Below are positions 1 to 5,082 of a stretch of DNA of 9,860 nucleotides, piece by piece. The notes under the pieces are model-generated. The model was not told the origin of the DNA. It worked only from the letters and a program-made list of their open reading frames with translations, and made no database searches. Origin of the DNA: SIG459 sp045638085 (GTDB lineage Bacteria > Bacillota > Clostridia > Oscillospirales > Oscillospiraceae); contig JAZUAQ010000177.1 in the NCBI GenBank assembly GCA_045638085.1, forward strand, positions 1 through 9,860, read 5' to 3'. Each line of letters begins with the position of its first letter. The first letter of the stretch is position 1. A program made the translations under genes and the position numbers.

Positions 1-1
1 T

Positions 2-364
2 CTCTATTGTCTTCCTAAGACCGCTTGGCCTCCGACTTCCATCGTGTCTCTGGACGAGCTTGAAACCGCCATTCCTCAGCTCCTTGACGCAGTTCAGGCT
101 GGCCTTTTTGAGAAGGCCAAGGCCAATCTGGACAGCCACATCTTCGAAGCTCACTCCCTTGAGGAAGCCAAGGCTCTTCAGGAAGAAAAGGGCGGCTTCA
201 TCAAGACCATGTGGTGCGGCGACCTTGAGTGCGAAATGGCTATGAAGGAAAAGGCCGGTATGACCAGCCGCTGCATGCCCTTCGAGCAGGATGAGATTGA
301 CGAAGTCTGCCCCATCTGCCGCAAGAAGGCAAAGCATATGATTTACGGGGGCTTTCCATACTAA
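2..364 (+). CDS. proS: Proline--tRNA ligase, C-terminal part (5' truncated by window edge)
   Basis: Charges tRNA-Pro with proline in the cytoplasm. Only the C-terminal domain is present. The frame is open from base 2, and the in-frame GTG at 44 is internal, not a start. Counting from that GTG, GGFIKTMWCGDLEC, TSRCMPFEQ and CPICRKKAK are recognisable as the C-terminal domain of the archaeal/eukaryote-like ProRS class found in many Firmicutes. Cysteines at 58, 63, 89 and 92 form a C-x4-C...C-x2-C zinc-binding pattern. The protein ends in GGFPY, with the C-terminal tyrosine that in this class reaches the active site. The first 14 codons (LYCLPKTAWPPTSI) do not look like the usual RRDT-EK stretch of the family, so the very edge may be divergent or contain an error. 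A terminator follows 22 bases after the stop. Confidence 0.93.
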   Translation, partial: LYCLPKTAWPPTSIVSLDELETAIPQLLDAVQAGLFEKAKANLDSHIFEAHSLEEAKALQEEKGGFIKTMWCGDLECEMAMKEKAGMTSRCMPFEQDEIDEVCPICRKKAKHMIYGGFPY

Positions 365-384
365 CCCCCGCAAAAAACAATATA

Positions 385-420
385 TAAAAAAGCCGACTGC
401 AAAAGCAGTCTTCTTTTTTG
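385..420. terminator. Bidirectional terminator between convergent proS and queT
   Basis: Stem GACTGC (395-400), loop AAAA, stem GCAGTC (405-410), followed by a T-rich tract. The A-run upstream can pair with the T-run, so the structure works on both strands. It lies between the proS stop (364) and the queT stop (422). Confidence 0.85.
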
Positions 421-421
421 C

Positions 422-964
422 TTACATTTTCTCTCTTATTTTCTCATAAAACTTCATCTTGGGCAGGTAGCGGATGAGGGCAAGGCCCAAAGTGAACATC
501 ACCAGCAGCTCACCAATACCAACCTGTGCGCCGTAAAAGCTCCAAAGCAGGGCAAAGGGTGCACTGTCGGCTCCGCTGCTGACTCCCATATAGGCAATAA
601 CCGCGCCAACGATCACCGCATTGAACACCACGGGTGCGGCGCAGACCAGTATGCAGCGCCACCAGCTTCCGTAATTTCCGCCTCGTCCGAGGGCGGCGGC
701 AGAAAGTCCGCAAAGAAGTGTTGCCAAAGAGCCGAAAACCACATCGAGAGGTCCTGCAGGGCTCAGTAGATTGGCAATCACACAGCCGGCAAAAAGACCC
801 CAGGCCGTTGAGGGGAAGAAGAAGGGCAGTACGCAGAGAGCCTCCGCCACGCGAAACTGAACTCCGCTGTAGCTCATAAAACCGAGAGCCATTGTCAGCG
901 CCGCATATATTGCGGCAATAAGGGCGGAAAAGGCAAGACGGTGGACGGAATTTTTGTTTTTCAT
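422..964 (-). CDS. queT: QueT-family transporter (ECF S-component, queuosine precursor uptake)
   Basis: 180-residue, very hydrophobic protein with about five to six membrane segments. It resembles QueT, the substrate-specificity subunit of energy-coupling-factor transporters thought to import preQ1 or related queuosine precursors. The N-terminal HRLAFSALIAAIYAALTM and the segments QFRVAEALCVLPFF, SPAGPLDVVFGSLATLL and YGAQVGIGELLVMF match the family pattern as I know it. The open frame extends 27 codons further upstream, but that part lies in the structured leader and its first ATG is in the pseudoknot tail. The ATG at 964 is preferred because GGAGG lies 8 bases upstream of it. No ECF ATPase or T-component is in the window, so the energising module must be encoded elsewhere. 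A preQ1-type leader and terminator probably control the gene. Confidence 0.88.
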   Translation of the reverse strand: MKNKNSVHRLAFSALIAAIYAALTMALGFMSYSGVQFRVAEALCVLPFFFPSTAWGLFAGCVIANLLSPAGPLDVVFGSLATLLCGLSAAALGRGGNYGSWWRCILVCAAPVVFNAVIVGAVIAYMGVSSGADSAPFALLWSFYGAQVGIGELLVMFTLGLALIRYLPKMKFYEKIREKM

Positions 965-967
965 AAT

Positions 968-1004
968 AAAAAGCCTCCATTTTTTGATAACAAAAAACGG
1001 AGGC
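968..1004 (-). terminator. Leader terminator hairpin that also sequesters the queT ribosome binding site
   Basis: On the minus strand, GCCTCC (1004-999), G, TTTTTTG (997-991), loop TTAT, CAAAAAA (986-980), T, GGAGGC (978-973), then TTTTT (972-968). This is 13 pairs plus one G-T pair, followed directly by a U-tract, an intrinsic-terminator shape. The 3' arm contains the GGAGG that serves the queT start at 964, so the same fold would block ribosome access in any read-through transcript. Confidence 0.75.
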
Positions 1005-1040
1005 GCAATAGCTCTAATAAAAGCAGGCATTTTGCTGCAG

Positions 1041-1091
1041 TCCATTTTTTGTTCGCGCTTTCTCGCGCGGGCAGGGTTGTGGAAACCTGCC
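1041..1091 (-). ncRNA. preQ1 riboswitch-like pseudoknot (class I-like, with an inserted hairpin)
   Basis: Read on the minus strand: P1 GGCAGG (1091-1086) pairs with CCTGCC (1075-1070). The 10-nt loop TTTCCACAAC ends in AAC. A second hairpin CGCGC-GAGAAA-GCGCG (1069-1054) follows, then an A-rich strand AACAAAAAA (1053-1045) and TGGA (1044-1041). TGGA is complementary to TCCA (1083-1080) in the P1 loop, which gives an H-type pseudoknot. From memory, class I preQ1 aptamers have a short P1, a ~10-nt loop ending AAC and an A-rich tail. The location between a sigma-A promoter and queT fits the regulon. The hairpin between P1 and the A-rich tail is not part of the simple class I form. A class II or III assignment cannot be excluded by eye. 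Confidence 0.7.
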
Positions 1092-1110
1092 GTATTTATT
1101 TGCGTGGGCT

Positions 1111-1139
1111 ATTCTAACACGGCTTTTGCCGCAAGTCAA
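1111..1139 (-). promoter_or_regulatory. Sigma-A promoter of the queT leader
   Basis: On the minus strand, -35 TTGACT (1139-1134), a 17-base spacer, -10 TAGAAT (1116-1111). Transcription should start near 1104, about 13 bases before the pseudoknot and about 140 bases before the queT start codon. Confidence 0.85.
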
Positions 1140-1146
1140 GAGGACC

Positions 1147-1248
1147 TTAGTCTTCTAAAAAATCCCGAAAATCCTCCTCACTGGCGAAAAGCATATAGCG
1201 TCCCTCAAAATATCCCCAATAGCCCGTCTGAGTATAGTAACCTCTCAT
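1147..1248 (-). CDS. 33-residue aromatic-rich small protein, function unknown
   Basis: ATG at 1248, stop TAA at 1147-1149. The product reads MRGYYTQTGYWGYFEGRYML, continuing FASEEDFRDFLED. A Shine-Dalgarno AAGGGAG (1263-1257) lies 8 bases before the ATG, and a TATAAT box (1286-1281) lies upstream with only a weak -35. The N-terminal half is rich in Tyr/Trp/Gly and the C-terminal third is acidic. There is no signal peptide or membrane segment. I recall similar tiny Firmicutes proteins of the form GYxGYVxGxYMLFASExDYxEYM, but no function is known to me. The gene stops 7 bases before the queT -35 box, and I see no terminator between them, so it may also be read into the queT leader. Good codon structure, RBS and the recognisable motif make it likely real despite its length. 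Confidence 0.75.
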   Translation of the reverse strand: MRGYYTQTGYWGYFEGRYMLFASEEDFRDFLED

Positions 1249-1280
1249 CGCAGATTCTCCCTTCCCTGTTTTCTGTCTTT

Positions 1281-1286
1281 ATTATA
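1281..1286 (-). promoter_or_regulatory. -10 box, likely promoter of the 33-aa gene
   Basis: Perfect TATAAT on the minus strand, 33 bases upstream of the ATG at 1248. The hexamer 17 bases further upstream (GTTAAA, 1309-1304) matches a -35 only weakly, so this promoter is tentative. Confidence 0.45.
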
Positions 1287-1311
1287 GGGAAGTAGTTGTA
1301 CCATTTAACGG

Positions 1312-1344
1312 ACAAAAGCCGCCCCGATACGGGCGGCTTTTTTA
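1312..1344. terminator. Terminator at the end of the importer operon
   Basis: Seven-pair GC stem GCCGCCC (1318-1324), loop CGATAC, GGGCGGC (1331-1337). It is flanked by AAAA on the left and TTTTTT on the right, so it can act on either strand. On the minus strand it lies 5 bases after the stop codon of the last ATPase gene and closes the operon. Confidence 0.85.
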
Positions 1345-1348
1345 ATCT

Positions 1349-2074
1349 TTACATACTATCAAGCAGTTTTTTTGTATATTCCTCTTTGGGATTATCGAAA
1401 ATTTCGTCCACGGTGCCCTGCTCGATTATTTCGCCGCCGTTCATAACCATAACCCGGTCGCAAAGCTGATAAATAACGTTCAGGTCGTGGCTGATGAAAA
1501 GATAGCTAAGCTCCTTTTCTCTGTGCAGCTCCCGAAGCAGTTCCAGTATCTGTGCCTGAATGGTAACATCCAATGCGCTGACAGGCTCATCGGCAATGAT
1601 GAAGCGGGGGCGGCGGATAAGGGCGGCAGCTATGCTGACGCGCTGGCGCTGGCCGCCCGAAAGCTCACGGGGATAGCGGTTTGCGAAATCTCCGCCCAGA
1701 CCCACGCGCTCAAGCATCTCCAGCACACGGCGGCGGCGCTCCGCCTTATCATACTTTCCGTAAAGCCGCAACGGCTCTTCAACTATCCAGCCAATGGTTT
1801 TGGAGGGGTTGAGGCTGCCGTAGGGATCCTGAAAAACCATCTGGGGGCGGGGGGTATGGTGGATTATCTCGCCCGTATAGGGCACCATTCCCAAAATCGC
1901 CTTGCTGAGGCTGGACTTGCCGCAGCCGCTCTCGCCCACGAGACCCAAAATCTCGCCCTTTTCCACGGAGAAGCTGACATTTTTTACGGCATGCTGAATC
2001 TTTCCGCGGGTGAAAACTCCCCCAGCGGAATATTCAACGCTCACATTATTGACTTCAAGGACTTTTTCTGCCAT
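1349..2074 (-). CDS. ABC importer ATPase, peptide/nickel family (OppF/DppF/NikE-like)
   Basis: 241-residue nucleotide-binding subunit that would hydrolyse ATP on the cytoplasmic face of the importer. Visible motifs: Walker A GESGCGKSS (47-55), Q-loop VFQDP with Q82, signature LSGGQRQR (from 138), Walker B FIIADEP (158-164), D-loop SALD and switch H196 in SHD. Two features are short. Only about 29 residues separate the Walker A lysine from the Q-loop, against about 45 in OppF as I recall it. The protein also stops just after the EEYTKKLL position, so the C-terminal cysteine-containing oligopeptide/dipeptide domain is absent, as in NikE-sized proteins. The start ATG overlaps the previous stop as ATGA, which indicates translational coupling. 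Last gene of the operon. Family assignment is firm, substrate unknown. Confidence 0.93.
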   Translation of the reverse strand: MAEKVLEVNNVSVEYSAGGVFTRGKIQHAVKNVSFSVEKGEILGLVGESGCGKSSLSKAILGMVPYTGEIIHHTPRPQMVFQDPYGSLNPSKTIGWIVEEPLRLYGKYDKAERRRRVLEMLERVGLGGDFANRYPRELSGGQRQRVSIAAALIRRPRFIIADEPVSALDVTIQAQILELLRELHREKELSYLFISHDLNVIYQLCDRVMVMNGGEIIEQGTVDEIFDNPKEEYTKKLLDSM

Positions 2075-2859
2075 CAGTCTTTCCTTTTCTCCCTCTTGGG
2101 TATGGCGGCGATAAGTTTCTTGGTGTATTCCTCCTGCGGGGCATTGAAAATTTGCTCCGTAGGTCCTGTTTCCACAATGACTCCGTTATGCATAACGGCA
2201 ACGCGGCTGCAAAGTTTGCGCACCACGTTCAGATCGTGGCTTATAAAAAGTATGCCTACGCCGCGGTTTTTATTGACACGCTTCAGCAGCTCGATTATCT
2301 GGGCCTGCACCGTCACATCAAGGGCAGTGGTAGGCTCATCGGCAATGAGCAGCTTGGGGTCAATTATAACGGCGGAGGCTATCATGGCTCTCTGGCGCTG
2401 ACCACCCGAAAGCTGATGGGGGTATTTTTTATATATGAGTTCAGGCTCGGGGAGACCCACCTTGCCCATAAGCTCAAGAGCAAGCTCCTTTCTGCGCTTT
2501 GCAGGCACATCCGAATGAATGCGGAGAACTTCCTCAATCTGCTCGCCCACACGCATGAGGGGGTTGAGGCTGGTCATAGGCTCCTGAAAAATCATGCCCA
2601 CTTCCCGACCCTGCACTTCACGCAGCTCACGGGGAGAGAGTTTTAAGAGATCTTTTCCGCAAAAGTTTATCTCGCCGGAGACACGGACATCCCCACGGAG
2701 AAGGCCTGCAACTGTGAGGGCGGTGACGGTTTTGCCGCTGCCGCTTTCGCCAACGAGACCGAGGGTCTCGCCCTCGTCCATATGGAGGTCTATGCCGTGA
2801 ACCGCTTCGGTGGCATTGCGGCCTGTGAATTCAATGTGGAGATTTTTGATATCAAGCAT
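2074..2859 (-). CDS. ABC importer ATPase, peptide/nickel family (OppD/DppD/NikD-like)
   Basis: 261-residue nucleotide-binding subunit, partner of the downstream ATPase in a heterodimer. Motifs: Walker A GESGSGKT (37-44), Q-loop FQEPMTSLNP with Q92, signature LSGGQRQR (from 150), Walker B LLIADEP (170-176), TTALD, and switch H208 in SHD. It ends shortly after EEYTKKLIAAIP, so it lacks the ~60-80 residue C-terminal extension typical of full-length OppD/DppD and is NikD-sized. The start overlaps the end of permease 2 by 8 bases (ATGCTTGA) and has a strong GGAGGAGG about 9 bases upstream. Its stop overlaps the next start as ATGA. Tight coupling of permease 2 and both ATPases shows they are made together. 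Confidence 0.94.
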   Translation of the reverse strand: MLDIKNLHIEFTGRNATEAVHGIDLHMDEGETLGLVGESGSGKTVTALTVAGLLRGDVRVSGEINFCGKDLLKLSPRELREVQGREVGMIFQEPMTSLNPLMRVGEQIEEVLRIHSDVPAKRRKELALELMGKVGLPEPELIYKKYPHQLSGGQRQRAMIASAVIIDPKLLIADEPTTALDVTVQAQIIELLKRVNKNRGVGILFISHDLNVVRKLCSRVAVMHNGVIVETGPTEQIFNAPQEEYTKKLIAAIPKREKRKD

Positions 2860-3658
2860 CGTTTTTGCCTCCTCCCAATCCGTCGGAAATGAGGCCGAAG
2901 CCCAGAATCAGCAGAACTATGGTTATGCCTGCGCTGAGGGGATACCAGGGGGCTTCGGAGAGGAAGCTCTGGCTCTCGCTGAGCATACGGCCAAGGCTGG
3001 GGTCGGGGGGCTGAACGCCTATACCCAGAAAGCTCATGCTTGCTTCTGCCAAAACCGCATTATTAAAGCCTATGGCAACCGCGCTGAGAAGCACGGGGAT
3101 GACATTGGGCAGGATATGGACAAACATTATGCGCAAATCCTTTGCACCCATAAGCTTTGCAGCGCGGACATAGTCCAGCTGCTTCTGCTTGGCAAACTCG
3201 CTTCGCACAACACGGGCGAAAGAGGGAACGAACAAAATGCTCAGGGCAACGATAATATTATACTTGCCCGTGCCCAGAATGCTTATCAGCACCATAGCCA
3301 TCAGCACGCTGGGGAAGGCGGTTATAACATCGCTTATGCGCATCAGCACTTCGTCCACCCAGCCGCCGTAATAACCCGTGAAAGCGCCTATAAAAATGCC
3401 AAGGGCGAGGCCGATGGCAACGGTGGAGGCGGCAATGATGAGGGTTGTGCCTGCGCCCTCCAGCACGCGGGAGAAAATGTCGCGTCCGAAGTTGTCCGTG
3501 CCCAGAATATGCTGCAGACTGGGTCCGTCACTGCGTGCGGCAGCATCCATTGCTGTGGGGCTGTAGGGAGTCCAGAAAAAGCCCAGCACAATAAGCGCAA
3601 TCATAAATGCGGTGATTGCGCAGCCGAATATTAAGTTGTAATTCCGGCGTTTTTTCAT
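2852..3658 (-). CDS. ABC importer permease 2 (OppC/DppC/NikC-like)
   Basis: 268-residue inner-membrane permease with about six membrane segments. Family signatures: HILGTDNFGRDIFSR in the N-terminal periplasmic region, the cytoplasmic EAA loop LDYVRAAKLMGAKD that docks the ATPases, and SFLGIGVQPPDPSLGRML near the end. The frame opens 20 codons upstream, but that extension is Pro/Ser/Arg-rich. The ATG at 3658 (MKKRRNYN) has AAAGGA 7 bases upstream, so it is chosen. An unbroken run of eight C (minus strand) lies about 25 bases upstream of the start. The gene follows the CDF gene rather than permease 1, which breaks the usual A-B-C-D-F order. I see no convincing promoter in the 153 bases upstream, so it probably depends on read-through from the CDF gene. 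Confidence 0.92.
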   Translation of the reverse strand: MKKRRNYNLIFGCAITAFMIALIVLGFFWTPYSPTAMDAAARSDGPSLQHILGTDNFGRDIFSRVLEGAGTTLIIAASTVAIGLALGIFIGAFTGYYGGWVDEVLMRISDVITAFPSVLMAMVLISILGTGKYNIIVALSILFVPSFARVVRSEFAKQKQLDYVRAAKLMGAKDLRIMFVHILPNVIPVLLSAVAIGFNNAVLAEASMSFLGIGVQPPDPSLGRMLSESQSFLSEAPWYPLSAGITIVLLILGFGLISDGLGGGKNDA

Positions 3659-3693
3659 CGGTGGGTCCTTTCTTTTAGAAAATGGGGGGGGCG

Positions 3694-3722
3694 GGCTTTG
3701 GCGGCGCGCTGAGGTCATCGCG
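3694..3722 (+). repeat. Partial repeat with a 20-bp direct match to the copy at 5051-5070
   Basis: GGCGCGCTGAGGTCATCGCG (3703-3722) matches 18 of 20 bases of 5051-5070 in the same orientation. It is preceded by GGGCTTTGGC, a weaker match to the GGCTTTTC that ends the palindromic repeats. The two copies lie on either side of the CDF gene. Confidence 0.6.
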
Positions 3723-3763
3723 CCCTACGGGGAGGTAAAGCATACGCAGGTCGCCATCCAACA

Positions 3764-3810
3764 CTTGGCTCTCCCCTTGGGAGAGCTGTCACCGAAGGTG
3801 ACTGAGAGGG
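3764..3810 (-). repeat. Two-hairpin dispersed repeat, copy 1
   Basis: Read on the minus strand: a small hairpin TCACC-TTC-GGTGA (3801-3789) followed by CTCTCCC-AAG-GGGAGAG (3785-3769) and CCAAG. It has the same layout as the copies at 4997, 6346, 6383, 9368 and 9426. It abuts the stop codon of the CDF gene (3812). Confidence 0.8.
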
Positions 3811-3811
3811 C

Positions 3812-4978
3812 TCAGGTATAATCCCTGTCTATGTTCACCACTCCGTAGCACTTGGGGAAGGAGCGGGAAATCTCCGCTTCGATGAGTTTTTTTGCCTCCT
3901 CATCGCTGAGCGCGCAGTTTATTGGCAGCACAGCATCGAAGATATAGTTTGTGTGGGTGGTGCCGGGCACCACACGGAAATCATGGATAGTTATGCGCTC
4001 ATCGACGCTCTTCACCGCCTCGGCAACGGCGGCACGGGCGCTGGCAGTCACCTCGTCGCGGAGGTCGATGGGGTCCATATGTACAACGGCTATGCAGCCG
4101 ATTTCCCGCTGAAGGCGACGCTCAAGATTATCTATGGCATCGTGGAGAACATAAATATCTCCGCTGCCGTCCACCTCCGCGTGGAGGGAGACTATGAGCC
4201 GTCCCGGACCGTAGTCATGGACGATGAGATCGTGTATGCCGCAAACCTCGGGAGCAGACATGACGATGGTTTCAATCTCCTCAACAAGCTCTTTCTCGGG
4301 GGCTTTGCCAAGCAAAGGGGCAATTGTGTCCTTTGCGGCAAGATAGCCTGCGCGGAGGATGAAGATCGCCACCAGCACGCCAACATAGGCGTCTATATTC
4401 ACTCCCGTGAAGCGGGCAATGAGCATACTCACAAGGACAACGGCGGTGGAAACAGTGTCGGAAAGGCTGTCCGTTGCCGTGGCAAGCATTGCGGCGGAGT
4501 TTATCTTTTTGCCCACAGAGCGGTTATAAGCCCACATATAGATCTTCACAGCAATAGAGGCAAGCAAAATTCCAATGCTCAACCAGCTCGCGTTGACATC
4601 TTCGGGGGAAATTATCTTTTCAACAGAGCTTTTGCCAAGCTCAACGCCCATCAGAAGGATGAGGACGCTGACGGCAAGACCCGAGAGGTACTCTATTCTT
4701 CCGTGACCGAAGGGGTGGTCAGGGTCAGGCTTTTTGGAGGCAAGACGAAAGCCGAAAAGGCTTATGAGGGAGCTGCCCGCATCGGAAAGGTTGTTCACCG
4801 CGTCGGCGGCTATGGCAACGGAGCCGCTGAGCACCCCCGCAATATATTTTCCTATGAAAAGCAGAACATTCAAAGCTATTCCCAGAGCAGAACAGAGAAG
4901 CCCGTAGCGCGTACGCACTGCGCTGTCTTTATAGTTTTCTCTGTCGGCAATGAAAAGTTTTGCCAAAAGTTTAAGCAT
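3812..4978 (-). CDS. Cation diffusion facilitator (metal efflux), possibly manganese type
   Basis: 388-residue CDF transporter, which exports divalent metal using the proton gradient. About six membrane segments occupy residues 25-215. The TM2 motif AADAVNNLSDAGSS gives N62-x3-D66 and the TM5 motif ATDSLSDT gives D170-x3-D174, an N-D-D-D site. Zn-type CDFs usually carry histidines here, and N-D-D-D is the arrangement I recall for the pneumococcal manganese exporter MntE, so Mn2+ is inferred. DPDHPFGHGRIEYLS (85-99) is the conserved TM2-TM3 loop. A cytoplasmic dimerisation domain (about 230-305, HDLIVHDYGPGRLIVSLHAEV) is followed by roughly 80 more residues (IHDFRVVPGTTHTNYIFDAV), a second ferredoxin-like module that makes it longer than the ~300-residue norm. 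The start has AAGGAG 6 bases upstream. It lies between sdaA and permease 2, with repeats on both sides. Confidence 0.9.
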   Translation of the reverse strand: MLKLLAKLFIADRENYKDSAVRTRYGLLCSALGIALNVLLFIGKYIAGVLSGSVAIAADAVNNLSDAGSSLISLFGFRLASKKPDPDHPFGHGRIEYLSGLAVSVLILLMGVELGKSSVEKIISPEDVNASWLSIGILLASIAVKIYMWAYNRSVGKKINSAAMLATATDSLSDTVSTAVVLVSMLIARFTGVNIDAYVGVLVAIFILRAGYLAAKDTIAPLLGKAPEKELVEEIETIVMSAPEVCGIHDLIVHDYGPGRLIVSLHAEVDGSGDIYVLHDAIDNLERRLQREIGCIAVVHMDPIDLRDEVTASARAAVAEAVKSVDERITIHDFRVVPGTTHTNYIFDAVLPINCALSDEEAKKLIEAEISRSFPKCYGVVNIDRDYT

Positions 4979-4996
4979 GGTTTTCTCCTTATCAAA

Positions 4997-5050
4997 AACA
5001 CCTCATCCGTCTCCTTCGGAGACAGCTTCCCCTCAAGGGGAAGGCTTTTC
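4997..5050 (+). repeat. Two-hairpin dispersed repeat, copy 2
   Basis: AACACCTCATCC, hairpin GTCTCC-TTC-GGAGAC (5009-5023), then CTTCCCCT-CA-AGGGGAAG (5026-5043) and GCTTTT. It lies between the sdaA stop and the CDF ribosome binding site. On the operon's (minus) strand no U-run follows the hairpins, so it need not terminate transcription. Confidence 0.85.
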
Positions 5051-5070
5051 GGCGCGCCGAGCTCATCGCG
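5051..5070 (+). repeat. 20-bp direct repeat partner of 3703-3722
   Basis: GGCGCGCCGAGCTCATCGCG, 18 of 20 bases identical to 3703-3722 and in the same orientation. It directly follows repeat copy 2. Confidence 0.6.
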
Positions 5071-5082
5071 GTGCTGCGGAAG

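Noticed and set aside
965..1045. 27-codon N-terminal extension of queT starting at the ATG at 1045
   Set aside because: It translates the pseudoknot tail and terminator hairpin, its ATG lies in the A-rich/P2 segment, and the ATG at 964 has a proper ribosome binding site.
1487..2401. 304-codon plus-strand open frame opposite the two ATPase genes
   Set aside because: It is an antisense shadow: the product matches no family I know, while the minus strand encodes complete ATPase motifs across the same bases.
3684..3691. Run of eight G upstream of permease 2 as a phase-variable tract
   Set aside because: It lies upstream of the chosen start and ribosome binding site, not in the coding region or between promoter elements, so no switching effect can be argued from this sequence alone.
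4997..5050. Repeat copy 2 as an intrinsic terminator between sdaA and the CDF gene
   Set aside because: On the operon strand no U-run follows the hairpins. TTTT lies only on the plus-strand side, where no gene needs terminating.
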